Positions 9,412-22,600 of a stretch of DNA of 64,000 nucleotides are shown piece after piece. The stretch covers positions 14,736,501-14,800,500 of the forward strand of contig CM063288.1 in the NCBI GenBank assembly GCA_032173965.1. The letters are read 5' to 3'. Position 1 is the stretch's first letter. Each line of letters opens with the position of its first letter. Source of the DNA: Sitta carolinensis (Eukaryota; Chordata; Aves; Passeriformes; Sittidae). The notes beneath the pieces were generated by a model. The model saw nothing but the letters and a program-made list of their open reading frames with translations. It ran no database searches and was not told the origin of the DNA. A program made the position numbers and the translations under genes.

Positions 9412-12400
9412 TTGCCTGCATTGTTGAAAAAATAACCTGCATCAACCATGCCATATATCTGACATGTAATTATTAAAAAGACATTAATTAAATCACTTTG
9501 CTTTTCAGATTTTATGGTTATGAGAGAAAAGCAAAGCATTTTTCTTTATCTACAGTTATAAAATCATCATTATGGTATCCATATCCTGGTGTAGTACTGT
9601 GGGTTGGAACAAACTATGCCTTCTACATCTTTGACTTTAAATATCAGATGCTTTGGGCTGTTTGAAATGTTGGGGTTTTTTTTTAGTACTTACTTTGATA
9701 TTTCCTGGCCATATTGAGATCTAAGTGCAATATGGATGTTTTATGATGCAAGACTGTGTGACTGCATTATAATTGCATTATATGTATAAAGGCCAACCAA
9801 TGTGACTAAGATACTGGAATCCGTTTGTGCAGATCAAGGTTTTGCACTTCTAGTTCTGAAATCAGACTGGTGACACAGGTCTGTTGAACAGCTGCAGCTC
9901 TATAATACATTGTTCTGCCTACCTAGCTCCAAATCAGTAGTCTGAATTTCTTTTTGTTGGGGAGTCTGCCCAAACATCCTTTTGAAAGTGACACATCCTG
10001 ATGCTGGAAGACCTTCCCAGGAAAGTTTCAGCAGGGAGGAAATGGGAGAATATAACATCTCATAAACTCCCTATGACTCCAGAACAAGGCCCAAAGGCTA
10101 TCATTACTGAGATGCATACTGCTAGCGTCAGTTCCAAAAGAGGATCTCAATTTATTGTGTGTTGGGAGTTTCTAGGGTCAGCTCCATCCTGCTATGCGCT
10201 GTAACAATGTGTCAGTTGCACAATAGGAGTAACCTCGAAGTATTCATATGTCACTTCAACAAGAGAGCAAAAAAAACCCCCTCTTGTAGTTACAGGGTGG
10301 TTTGGTTTTTCTGACATTAAATTCCTACATGGCAGGCATCAGTGCTTTAATGGGTGAGATTTTTGGACTGAAAACAAAATCATTAATAGAAAACAGTTAG
10401 GAGTCTGTACTTCCTATCCTTGACAAACTTCCCTATTTCTTTCTTTTTTTCCCCTTTTATTGTCATGTCATGTCAGAGCTGATTATAAGAGACAGGCTTT
10501 ATAGCATTACATGTGTGGGCTTTGGACTATTGAGCTTCTGTTCTGGAGATCACAGACCTTGGTTACACTGTCCTTGCTCTCTCCCTAACACAGTGAAAAC
10601 ACTGAAGTGACATCCCAGAGATGAATTTTTTTAGCCTAGTGTCTAAGTTCATGGATCCTGAGACAGAAGGATAAAGTTGTATTTCACAGTCATAGACCAA
10701 TCACAAAACAGTTTCTCTTGTGATGGAAAGCTAAATAGCAAATGTGACTCTTGCCTCTCAATTACCCAGTATGTCATAGTGGCTGATCCCTAGAGATAGG
10801 CTAGGTTGTGTCCAGGCACCATCTGATACAGAACAAAACCACCCAACAGAGGACACCCAGCAGGAAGGTCTGCCAGGCTGCTGCTGCCCTGTTGCAGGAA
10901 CACTGAAAGCAGAAATGGTGACAAACAGGCAGAGCCATTAGCAGCAGAACAGGAAATGCTCCGAGATAAAGAGACAGAGGCTGGAAGATAGGAAGAAGAC
11001 AAGGGCTTACATAATCATGTTTAGGCAACCATAAACCCATAGCAATACCTTCCCTTATGTCCCACTAAGTTTTTAGTTCCAGAGGTGCCTGGGAGCAATA
11101 TGTAAAGCAAAACCCCATCAGTTTAACATGAGCAGACAGAACAGTTAAGTCCTACCTACCACTAAACACCCTTAGCAGCTTTTGGACTAAGGAGGATGTT
11201 TCTCATCCTGGTCTCCTACCTTCTACACAGAGCAAGAAGTATCATTACAGGAGGTGAGTATTGTATTTGGACCCTGACTGCCTTCTCTGCCATGTATTGT
11301 GGCATAGAAACAGGCTTGAAACAACTGCATGATGGACATCTCTGCTTTCTGGGAAGAGCCTGACATAAAAACTGATTTGCAATGACCAGAGCTGGATGAG
11401 TTTTGTTCCTTGTTTTTTGTCGTATTCTTAAAATGCAGTGTCAGAGACCTACTTGGTGCACACAGATATGTTCTGCGTTGTCCAGGACTGGGAGGATTTA
11501 TTGAAACAAGGGAAGTAAATAGTCAAGATTTGTCCTAGAGTAGCAATTCAACCTTAGTCTGTAAAACTGCCTTGTAAATCCTTGCAAATCATCAGCTGTT
11601 AATCCATTGCTCAGTTGATAATTGTGATTAGTATAAATACCTTTAATTGTCGTTATTCAGGAAAGGCCATCTTTTACTGCTGAGAGAATGGCTCTCAAGT
11701 TCATCTAGCAACATATGATTGGGTGGTGATAGATTGGAGCAGACTAGAAAGATTGGAGCATGCTAGTGATTTACCTTCTCCATAAATTGAAACCACTGCC
11801 AGGGGATGCAGGATGCCAGAAGGAAATTGTGGAACTGATTACTCAAAATCAAGTAAAATCTAAATTTCCTCCTCTATTCAGGCCTTCCCCACATGGAACA
11901 AGGGATACATGAGCAGGTCTCATCCTCTCTGCTTCACAGGAACTGCCAATAGAAATTCCTTAGCTCTGTGAGGAATACAGTCTGGGGCCTTGTGAATCAT
12001 GAGGTCGCTGAAATAGAACAATCACTCCAGGCATTTCCAAATCCTCCTGGTCACAAGGAGTGAACTTAATAAAACACTTGTTTACCTTACAGCAACTGAG
12101 GAGTCATGAGCAAGTGAATTCCCCATCACTTCCTCTTGTCACCTGTGATCTATCAACCTCAAGAGGTTCAGAAGTTCATTCATAACCTGCAGAAGAGCAG
12201 GACTGAGGGACCAGGCACATGTGGTGGCCTGTCAGCTCTGAGCCCTTTCTCTGCATCCTTGGCCAGTGAGGCTTCATATTCAGGAAAAGGTCTCCAAGAG
12301 CAACAAGGCAGGGATGTGTCCCAGGTTAGTGCCTCACCGAGCTGCTTGCCTCAGCATGGATCTGAAAGCTGTTGCTCTGGGTTGCCCGTGGTCTTCTCTG

Positions 12401-13433
12401 ATGAGGCAGGAGCAGGGTGTGCTGGGTGTGTGAGGGAAGGCATTGTGCCCACTGCAACTCATTCAAGCTACATTTTGTCCAGAAGTGACACTGTGGCCCA
12501 GCTCTTCCAGACAATTGCAACAGGAAAGCCCTGCCCATCATCTCTCACTCTGCTTCTCCTTCTTTCCCTCTGCCCGGATTGGGCACTGCTGCCTGAGGGC
12601 AGTGGGAATGTGCTCATGCGGATGTCCTGTCCGGACAGCTCATGCTATGCCCCACCAAGGTCACAGGGAAGAAATCAGACACTCCAAAAACCTTTTGCAC
12701 CACTGGTGGAGTCCCTGAGGGTCAGGCAGGGTCAGAGCACAGATGGGGCTCCTATCCCATTCCTGTTCAAACACCAGCAGGTGACCATTAGTTTTCAGTT
12801 ATGGTCTTTTGGCTGCTCCATCCCTGTGTGTTTAAGTATGTGTTGTGTGTGTAGGGAGGGAGTAATACTGATGTTTTTCAGAACTCATTTTCTTGCCTTG
12901 TTTTTTTCACTTTTCATAGCATTATTACTCCATTAATATTCCTAAAAGCCAAACTCTACTCCAATGGGTTCTCATGATTAAAGACTAAATGCAGCAGAGG
13001 AGATGACAGTCCTCACATGTGCCAATGAGTCAGTGAATTCCTTTGTGAAGCCTAAGTCCATCCAGATGTTGACCTCAGCTCTGATGCTATGTTCTTTCCT
13101 TATTTTCCTCTAGCATTGCTGGTCTATTTAGGATGGGTATGACGTGACCATCAATGAGGAAAGACAGGCTCTCTAAGAGGGTAAAATGCTTTCCTTCTTT
13201 CTACAATAGGATTGTGAAGCTCTTTCCACTGCCGTAATTCTTGGCTGTTGCCTTAAAAATGCTTGTGTTACAAATATTATTGCTCATTTGGTGCTATTTG
13301 GATTACGCAGGTCTGAATGTCTAAAGGCAATCTAAATATCTTTCTATGGATCTAATTTGGATTTTCAGGGTTTTTCTACAAATAGCTTACACCGGTAAGC
13401 AGAGAGTACAGAAAAGAAAAGACCTATCTGCAT

Positions 13434-13711
13434 GTGGCTGCTAGAAATATTCTGCTTTCACAGTCTAAACCCAGTATTTTCACTAAATACAAAGAAAGAA
13501 AACAGTGTTCTGCCTACCTAGATTTCCACAGTAAGTCTGCTGTTTCTTTACTTTTCTTTGTAATCAATTTCTTAGAAATTGGACTTGGAACTGCATTTTT
13601 GAGCAGTTGCTGGTCTAGGTATTTCCTTGCTGTGGATGCAGGCAGCTCCATCACCTTACCCTGCAGGCTGTGATGCAGCAGGCTAGGAAATGTGCTGCTC
13701 CTGAAGGTCAC
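13434..13711. other. No supported gene; spurious frames
   Basis: Frames on both strands overlap here. A (CCTTAC) donor-like site near 13655 and a TTTCCTAG acceptor-like site at about 13688 would frame only 23 nt on the minus strand, out of phase. No support for an exon. Confidence 0.3.
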
Positions 13712-15700
13712 TTGTGACAGGACCAGAGGCAGGCATAGAGCACTGCCTGCTGTACAGGTTTTAGTGGGGCTCCAACAGAGGAAATGAGGATAGTGCCAAA
13801 TGAATCATGTTCTAGGCTTTTCCTTTGCCTTCCACACCCCTCTGGGTGACACAAGCCAATTTTTCAGGCAGCGCATCAGCAGAACTGGATATTTTTTCTA
13901 GGGCTTTACTTCAAACAGATTTCTGGATCTTCAGAAACATTTACTCTGCCAAGTCCCCTCCCAAATTTGAGACATTTTCTTAAGTGGTAGTTTGCTTTCC
14001 TGTTGTGGGATTCAGCCTGGAGATGCAGGGATTATAAATGGGGATTTCCTAATCTCAGCCTACCCAGTTAAGTCCAGCAAAATGGAAGTTCCTCTCCAGC
14101 TGTCATAACATACCCACACCATACTGACCTGCCACAGTGTTGTTTCCTGTTGAGATATAACTGGTCAGCAGATGAGGGGGACTTTAGAATGGCAGCAGAG
14201 TGAGCAGAGCAGGCTCCTCTGGCAGTTTAGTCCAGACACCCTTATTCCTTTGGTACTGGGATTTGCTCTTTTTGGTTAGGGCACCAGGCCCTTAGTTACA
14301 GATGCTTCATCCCTGGCTGCCCATGCACACATGAATCCTGGGCCTGCTGCTCAGCTCCTGACCCCATTTCCAGGTCCCAGTGATTTTCACACCCTGTTCC
14401 AAGCCTTTGCATTTCTGTGCTTGCACCAGGCATTGTTTCCCAGAGCTGCAGCATCAGAGGCACAGCCTCTTCTGCATGTGCAGCTTTCTGGTCTTGGAGG
14501 TAGCTTTGGCCCCTCCCCCAAATTGCCCCAAATACTGGCCTTTAAGCAGAGGTAAGGCAGGAAAAGTGCCACGGGCAGGGGCAGCTACAAAATGGCAATT
14601 CTGACCAGATGCAAAACCAGGACTCAAGTCTCTAGAGCCTCTGTACCAAGCCTCTTCCACATGATTGTGCTGAATATGCCTGAAGGCAGCTGTCAATAGG
14701 CTGGAGTGCCAGTGACTTGCATCTATGATGCAGTTAACACAAACTGGCATCTCCCTGTTTAGTTTCCTCTATAAAACTCTTATTTCTACTCTCAACTTTT
14801 CTCTCCATCTTGCTCTTTCTTTTAGTTTGCTTGTTTCATGATTTCTGCCAATCAAATACATTGATTTACTTGTAACAAATCATGCCAGGATCAGAACAGC
14901 CATATCTGAATTTATGGTCCAATTTTCAAACAGTGTTATTTCCTGCTATTTTCCTACCTCCTAAGTCAGAACAGTATATTTCTACATACTGCCAGGCACA
15001 GACAATTATTATTTAGAGATTAAGCCATTCCAAACCAGAGCCAGTACGCCTTTCAAAGGCCAAGTTTTTCAGCTCTTATTCAGGATTTTAATTGTAATGG
15101 TCCAGACACGTGTTTTCTCATGGCCTGTACATTACAGCTGCCATGGTGTTCTTGATTGCATTTCAGAGATGCAGAAAGAGTGATGAGGGTTACTTTGCAG
15201 TGCTTTTCAGAGGTGGTGTTGGGGTGAGTTTGAGTTATTTGTTTATGAGATTAGTTTATACAGTGCTGCTGCAGAGCTGGTAACAATTTTCATTATGTGC
15301 TAGCTGGCTGTAGAGCATCTTCAAAAGGGATCTGCTCTATCTCATGGCAGAAAGCAGCACAGGTATGAAAGGAACTCCAAGAACTTTAAAAGGCAGCACA
15401 CAAATAGACTTTGTCCTCCTTCTCAACAACCCACCTTGACAGCACTCGTTTGATTATCAGCAGCTTCTGTGCATTAAGCCAGCCCCATCTGGCTTAGTGA
15501 CTCAGGGATGTAAGGCAGGAGGGAGGGCTTCTTCCAGTCAACACTTTGACTGCTTATTTTCAGTTTCAGAGGCCCATATCACATCTGGAGTTTTCCCAGT
15601 CATGGGTTTTGGTTTTGGATTCATAGTGTGAGAACACAGGGAGGGTTATTTTACCATCCAGAATTACCAGTAGTGGACTGCGGCATTCAAAATTAAAATA

Positions 15701-15720
15701 AAACAAACAAACAAACAAAA
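15701..15720 (+). repeat. (AAAC)n microsatellite
   Basis: Five near-perfect AAAC units in A-rich surroundings. Confidence 0.85.
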
Positions 15721-17007
15721 TTGTCATCCTTCCTGCAAAGAGTCATCTGCTCTTAGGGGTACAAGAAAAAAAGAACCACAAAACCCACCACCAACAAAAA
15801 AAGGTCATCATTAACTTCACAAAATTCCACAGAACAGGCAATACAGCAGCCTGAGGTTCTAGGTGAGTATGAAGTAAATGTAGTCTTGCAGACACAGATG
15901 TTAAGACGTTGAGTTCCTCACTCAGTGAAAGCCCTTAAATCCTCCCAAAGAGTAAACCCATTTCCTCATTGGAAGAAAGCACATTAAGGGGCACTAAAAT
16001 TTAATGTGTTCAGTGCTGACCCAGATCAAACAGTGGTATCCTATGTAATCTCTGATGAAAGGCAAAGCAAAGAGCTACATGGAGGACCTCCAAGGCGCTG
16101 GATATGAGACATCCTCTCAAACAAAGTTCAGCTAAGGTAAGGTCCCAGATCCATGCCAGATGATAAGAAAGGAAAGAAGGAATTAGCTTGCTCAAGAGGT
16201 CCTTCTAAAGGAAGGGATGATACAGGATGGTGAAGAAACTCAGCCTGTCTATACTCCTTCCTCCGTTAGAGGAAAAGGTGGCTCTGCCACAATCTTTTAT
16301 TTTACTTAAGGTGTTTTATGAAGGCTTCCAGGTGTTTCTGTATCTCTTTCCTTGCTGTTTCCTTTCCAGGAGTAGTGATCTGCAGCTCTTAGGGAGGACT
16401 TGGCACCCTATTAGTAATCAGGCCCTGACAACAGGCTAGCTGTGGACCCTTGGATATTCCCTCTGACCTCATTTTTCAAGGTTGCATTTTCCACCTCTGG
16501 TGGTTTCAGGCTTGATCTTAAAATAACTTTACCTTGCAGTGATTCACCCACATCTAAGAGTTGGGTTTCTTGGCCTCTTCTGAGACTGGGTGTGTTTTGG
16601 TTGTTCCTCACTGATCACTACTCAGTTTGCCCCCAGGAGGGCCTTTTGACCATGCCCTGATAATTTTTTTTTGTGCTCTAGTCATATTGAAATGTATTTC
16701 ACACCCAATATCTGTCAACAAGGGGAGAGAGCTGAGGATATCACGACAAGCTTTGACTTGGAAAGGTTTAGTATTAGGTGCTTATGTATTTTCCAAAAAC
16801 AGGTACATGTCTGCATTGCCATGGTGACATAGCTCTTCTTAATTCTCTTAAGCAATGGAAATTAGGAGACTTATTGGCCAGAAAAGGAAAGTATGGACCC
16901 AGGGGCCTGGGAGATGACACATACTTCTTCATGATTTTGGAAGCCCACTTAGTCCAGGGAAAGAAAGCATCAATTCAAAATTGCTACCTACTGACATCCA
17001 AGAGCAG

Positions 17008-17012
<5 letters not shown>

Positions 17013-17040
<28 letters not shown>
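17013..17040 (+). repeat. 28-nt poly(A) tract
   Basis: A run of 28 A flanked by GGATTT and GTTTTAATCC. No AATAAA was seen in the preceding 40 nt, so it is not an obvious retroposed mRNA tail. Confidence 0.9.
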
Positions 17041-17044
<4 letters not shown>

Positions 17045-19155
17045 TAATCCAAACACAAATCCTCTGTGGTTGGTTGAAGTTTTTTGTCTGTGTGGTTATT
17101 TCCCACCTATATTCTGGTTTCTAAGCAAGAAAGAAAGACCTGCCTCTTTTTTTACCAACCATGTATGTACAGAACAAGGTTAAAACTCAATAATTAGTGA
17201 ACTTTAAACCAGACCCTCCCCCCCCCAAAAAAAAAAAAATACCTTCCTTGCAGGCAGACTACAGGATGAGCCAACTTTATTTTTTCTTACACCCTGGCAT
17301 TTGCTGGCTTCAAACACCTTGCCCAGTATTGCAAAGTTACAGGATGCAATGTTACCACATATCCTGAATTTAGGTTATAGTGGGAAACAAAGGCTCTATG
17401 TCATTCTATTGGGGAATTCACCAGTATTCCTGCCAGCTCATCATCTTCCTAATGTTGCCAAGTAGTAAGTGATTAATTGCCATGAGACAGACAAGAAAAA
17501 AAAAAACCCACAAGATACAACAGAAAAAGAAACATTTTGGAAACGAGCTTATACAAGATATGTTTGATCCCACTTTGATATTTGAATCCATTTTGTTCAC
17601 GTCATCAGGCTTTTGACAAAAGTTCTGATATTTGTGTGCATGCCTAGTTTATAACAAAAACAGAGACTATCTGCTAACAGTGGGGAGTTCAGGGGCTAAG
17701 GATTTAAGGAAAACAGCAGCTATCACAGGAATTGGCAACATGAATATTCTTTAAAACAGAAATACCTAAACTGTGGGTCATGGCTGTGTCTAAGGCAAAT
17801 TCACCTGGTTCGTGTTTTCAGCTGAGACTGACTTAAGAAGGTATGAAAAATCATAGGAACTGATATCAACTAATGGTCCCAAATCACTTGTTGATACCAA
17901 GCTGGGAGCTGCAATGGGACTTGAGGGATCATTACCATGACTTTGGCATCATCCCTCCTTTTCTCCAATGACAAAGCCTGAGTACATTGTCCAGACTAAA
18001 GCTGGGAAAAGCTAGAGAGAACACGCATGGGCAGAACAGTTTGCTAGGCCCTGTATAATTCTATGCTAGCTCCTTCTCAAAAATATTCCTCAGAAGCAAA
18101 TTTATCTGCCAAGTTTTAGCATGGATTGAAATATGTACAGCCACATAACCCTCCACCTCATTCCAAAAATGGAGAGGGACTAAGAAAAGACCAACTCAGG
18201 TTTAGCTATTGCAACACAGAGGTCCTGAATGTCAGTCAGCCAGGGGCAGACTGTGATAAAGTTTCAATTGCAGAGATCCCTCCCGTGCTGTGAACAGGGA
18301 AGGATGTATGTAGGAAGGGAAAAGGAAAGAGAATAGCTAATGTGGAGGGCAAAAGGGGTGACAGCATGGGAAAAGGATGCTGGAGAAGGATGGAGAGAAG
18401 TGAAGCCTTTCAACCCCTCACCAGCAGTGGCACCTGTCCCAATCTTGGACTCACTTGTGTTTCAGTGGCTTGTCTTGATGCCATGGCTTTGTGAAAAAGA
18501 GCCTGTTTACAGGAAACAAGCTCGCTGTGCTTCCCACAGCCTTGCTGGGCTGGGGTGGAGGCAGAAGCTGGCTCTTTTTGCTGCTGAGAAAGCTCCAGCT
18601 TCTAGGGGTGTGTGAATGCTGCAACTCACTTCTTCCCAAAGCTACCTCCTTCTCACGGCACCAACACTTCCCCACCCCAGCCTCAGCCACACGAGTGTTT
18701 GCAGGGTTTGTGGTTCCCAAAAGGGCTGAAGGATCCCTGGAAGCTGCTGGGCCCATGTTGTGGCTCAATCCGTGGGGACATCTGCCTGGTATTACCACCC
18801 CTTGCATCCTTAGGCTTCACTGAAGGCATTTAATGAACAGATTTCCTGTAATAGATGGCAGCAATGACAAGAAAAATAAGATGTTGCACCACATCTTGGC
18901 AGGAGTGGCTCAGAAGGACAATTCAGGCAGCTGTCTGTCCTCCCTGCCTCTGTTCCCATGCACACTTGCTTATGGGTCGTGTTGAAGGAGGAAGAAAAAG
19001 CTGTGCACTGTCTTCTTTAGTAGCAGGCACAGAGGTTATCATTCCAGCCTTGAAAACCAAGGCTGCAAACAGGGAAAGGGGGAGGTGACATATTTTGGTA
19101 GAAATGAGTATTTAAAATGCATCATATTTGTTCTATTTGCCTCTTCCCTACCTCC

Positions 19156-19600
19156 CTCGCAGCTTGTAAAACTCCCGCTGTCTCCCTTCCTTTTCAGGCA
19201 AACGCTTGGCTTGTTTCTCCCAGCACAGTTCATTCCCGTCACCCTGTCCCTGCGGCTACTAACCCACCTCCTAAAGCTTAAAGGGGAGCTGCGGGCCAGC
19301 GTCTGTCCCAGTCCTCGCTGCGGCTGCAGCTTGACTCGTATACAGCAGCGTGTGTTGGACGGAGCTCCTGCTCCTGATGAGCAGAGGGTGCCAAACCGCA
19401 CGAATCTGGGGTTTGGCAAAGTCCGGCTGCTCCCAGCCGGAGAGGCAGGGAACGCCGGGGGCAGCAGCCCCAGCACAGAGGGTTCGTCACCGGCGAGGAG
19501 GGGCTGGTCCTGGAAAAAGGGAGACGTCCCAGTTAGTCATCGCCCACCCGCTGGTAGCTGGGAGGCACTCTCGGAGCATCTGCTGCTCGGCGAGGCACAG
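19156..19600. promoter_or_regulatory. CpG island, candidate promoter or alternative first exon
   Basis: I counted 27 CpG dinucleotides between 19158 and 19592, about one per 16 bp, while most of the window has fewer than one per 100 bp. GC content is clearly raised. No TATA box was noted. In vertebrates such islands mark promoters or first exons. Direction is not decided. On the minus strand there is a strong acceptor-like CTCCCTTTTTCCAG at about 19519-19532 and donor-like sites GAG-GTGGGT (19265-19273) and GAG-GTAGGG (about 19152-19160). On the plus strand CTTCCTTTTCAG ends at 19198 and the following frame is open to 19633. If the surrounding minus-strand gene is real, this could be an internal alternative promoter. 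A GC-rich exon without promoter function is the alternative. Confidence 0.5.
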
Positions 19601-22600
19601 GCAGGGTCACCAGTGCTGAGGGCTGGTCCCTGAAGAGCCAAGGGCCACTGCTCCAACCCAGCTACACATTCTCCACTCCCCACAAGCCATGGGGCTGCTG
19701 CCAAGAGTCAGCAGTCAATAAGCCTAATGCTGTCATGATGTTTATTCAGCGCATGTTTAAAGACATCGGGCACGGCCGTAGCATGCACTTTGCGGTATGC
19801 GGCTGTGCAAAAGGTGTGGGACACTGACAGGAGGAAAGGGGTGTCTGGGATGACAGTCCATACCTGCTTTTTGCACGGCTTGCCATAGCTCCACATTCCA
19901 GGTATTTCCAAGAGTTACTGTTTTAATACCAAACAAAAGACATTGAAAGCACATTGGATTTACTTAAAAATACACAAAATGTATGCATACACAAAAAGAG
20001 CCCCTTTTCAAAAGTGAAAGACTATAAAAAGGGATTGAAACGTTTCTCAGGTATTACACAAGTATATTCAACAGGCAAGAAGTACATGAATAGAATGTTG
20101 TTTTTCACAAGCTATTACTGAGTTCCTTACTTGTATCTCCCAAATAACTTTGGAATCATCTTTCTGAGGAAATTTAGTATTGAGAAAGCTTTGGGTAAGA
20201 GTTCCTAGATACGAAGCAAATGGATTCTTTAAACATTTACCTTCAGTAAGGACTGATGGAAACTGACTTAGGAAACCAGCTGCCTGTCTGGGATTTTTGT
20301 GACACTTCTACTGCAGCTGTCCATAGATAAAGTCTCCAGAACAGAGATATCTCCGTGATAACTGAAACAATACAAATAACAGCCAAAAAAATAGCTAATT
20401 GGAAGTTCAATTGACAGCCTGGAGAATAGCTATACAAGCTTTGATCTCCTGTCACATATTTACCCCTAACGGGAAAGAACTGGAAAACAAAAGTCATGAG
20501 ACAAAAGGAGTGTGGGACCTCATCACTAGAGCCCAGCACTTGCAGCTTGCCTGGGGATTACACTTGTGCATTGAACTGTACAGGTTGCAGATGCCTGCCA
20601 ATGTCTGTCTCTGCTTCTCCTTCACCTCCATTTCACAAAAGAAGGTCTACAGTACTCTCTTTTATTTGAAGACCTTTAAAAATCACACTGAATATTACAT
20701 GGCTGCAGACCTAAGCCATCCTTCCCTTGGGAAACTGCTAGGCAGGTTGTATGTAACCCTGGCAAGACACATTGTCCTACAGTCTCCTAACTTTGACCCT
20801 TTCATATATCCTTTTATTGCCCGCCAGAAAAACAGACTCATAAAATGCAACACATTAAATGCCCACGCATTGTGAGACACTACTACTAAGCCTCTGCTGT
20901 TAAGGCTTTCAAATTTCACATGGTATTAAAAAGTTTACAGGACACTTGGTCCTCTTTAATATTGCAAAACAACCTTTTGGGTCATTTGTGCTATAAACTA
21001 GCAGTGAAAGTGAACCAAAGAAACCCAGATTTTATTGTAATCCATGTTACTAGGAGTTGTGCTTTAACACTTCAAGACTTGGCCCAAAGGTAAAGAAGCA
21101 GTAGCTTTTACAGACTTTTTTTCCAGCAGAGAGAGAGGTTGGCAAGGTACAGAATGAAATAATCCAAAGAATGCCACCCCAAATGCACTGAATCCCATGG
21201 AGAATTTGATGCAGATTGCTTAGAAATCTCATTTAATTTTTTCTGCTAAAGTGCAGTTCAGGCAAATTGAGGGAAATGCTCTTCTAATTTAGTCCTAGGG
21301 ATTCCATTTTGTGGCAGTTTACCGGTATCGAAAGAGACAGCATTTTCATTTACTCTTCTAAAAAAGTGGAGGCAGGCAAATCTCCTTTTCACACAGAAAA
21401 AAAATGCACCTTGAGTATTACAGATTTATCTGCATCTCATGCAGTCCAGGGATTTTCTGCAAAGACTCTTCAAAAGCTTTATTTGTATGATCAAGGACAT
21501 GTAATGTTATCATAGCTGAGAAAAGAACTTCAAAGCAGATAAAATCTAGCAATATAATCTGAAAACCTGTGGGTTTTTTCACTTCATCAGCTGGTTTCAA
21601 TGCCTTTCCAGCTCGATTTTGTGTGGGCAAGAAAATGGTGAAAACAGTTCCAAGACATTTGTGAGGGACTTGGCTCATGTAAGTGTGAGATTTGAAAAAT
21701 CTCTTGAAAGCCACCATTAGATACCTTCAGGGAAGAAGATAATTCGTACCCACTAGCTCTTTTATATGGACTTTTGTGATCATAGGAAGCATTAGTCAAG
21801 AAAGGTAACCAGAAATATTGATTGGATGTGGGGCAAAAGGAGTACTGCAAGAAGAGTTTTTGAATCACCATTAGGTGCCGGAGATCTGAAATCTGTGCAA
21901 CATGATCACGTGTGGATCCTTTCTTCATTCAGTGTCATTACTTGAAAAGCAGGGCTTTACTTCCTGGCTTGTGTCAAAACAGGTGTTGATCAGCTTGATG
22001 CCTTAAGTGCTGATGTATCTCAGGTCATCAAAGACTGCTGAGAAATACATGCCCAAGGCTTTGGGGGTGTGCCAGCACACCAGCCATCAGATCCTGCTCA
22101 TGACAGAGGATGTACAGCAGCAGGTACACATGACATCCTGGGTGTGGTCCTGGATTGCTTTGGGACCAGTACATTGTAGAGGGTGGGAGACAGGCTGTGC
22201 TGTAAATGGTGGTGTACATGCCTCCAATTGTCCAAGCTTGTGACATTAGGCCAGTCATTGAAATACTACAGAGACACTATTTATAAACTTGAGGAACTTG
22301 GTGACCCAAGTCAATGATCTGCCTGTGTGAATGTACCAACCATTCATATTCTGTCCAGTACATACCTAATGAAAGTGTATAGCTCTGAAACAAACAAAGC
22401 CTTAAATCACCCTGCTTCATAATTAAAAAAATAAATCTTGATAGAGTGTTAGAAAATTTTGTTGCATCGTGTTGCTGAACAAAACAGAAAATGGGATCTT
22501 CTACTGTCCTCATGTCCATAGAGTTCAGGGCTGCTAAATTAACTAGATTTCTGGGTTTTATTAGTATTAGTTAAGCATGTGTAATATGATCCAAAAGACA

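Larger units (their letters stand above)
7662..19155. other. Mostly unique non-coding sequence
   Basis: No convincing gene. It contains a G/T-rich tract at about 8560-8630, the hairpin at 9338-9411, the long stop-free frame at 12118-12936, an (AAAC)n run at 15701-15720, a 28-nt poly(A) at 17013-17040 and a C then A homopolymer patch at about 17214-17240. The 14.3-14.6 and 18.3-18.8 kb stretches are GC-richer and give several overlapping frames on both strands, typical of GC-rich non-coding DNA. No CR1 fragment was recognised. Confidence 0.45.

Noticed and set aside
11775..11795. Minus-strand 21-nt phase-0 microexon candidate (WFQFMEK)
   Set aside because: Too short to judge; similar splice-flanked microexon patterns appear many times in the window.
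16411..16611. Minus-strand frame ending at AAG-GTAAAG
   Set aside because: No polypyrimidine tract at the required acceptor; peptide not recognisable.
19085..19633. 182-codon plus-strand and 145-codon minus-strand frames
   Set aside because: Both lie over the CpG island, where GC-rich composition depletes stop codons on both strands; no ATG start with good context and no recognisable domain.
20399..20875. 158-codon frame with a FDPFIYPF segment resembling the end of a GPCR helix 7
   Set aside because: No other receptor motif, no membrane-helix series, non-ATG start; similarity is too short.
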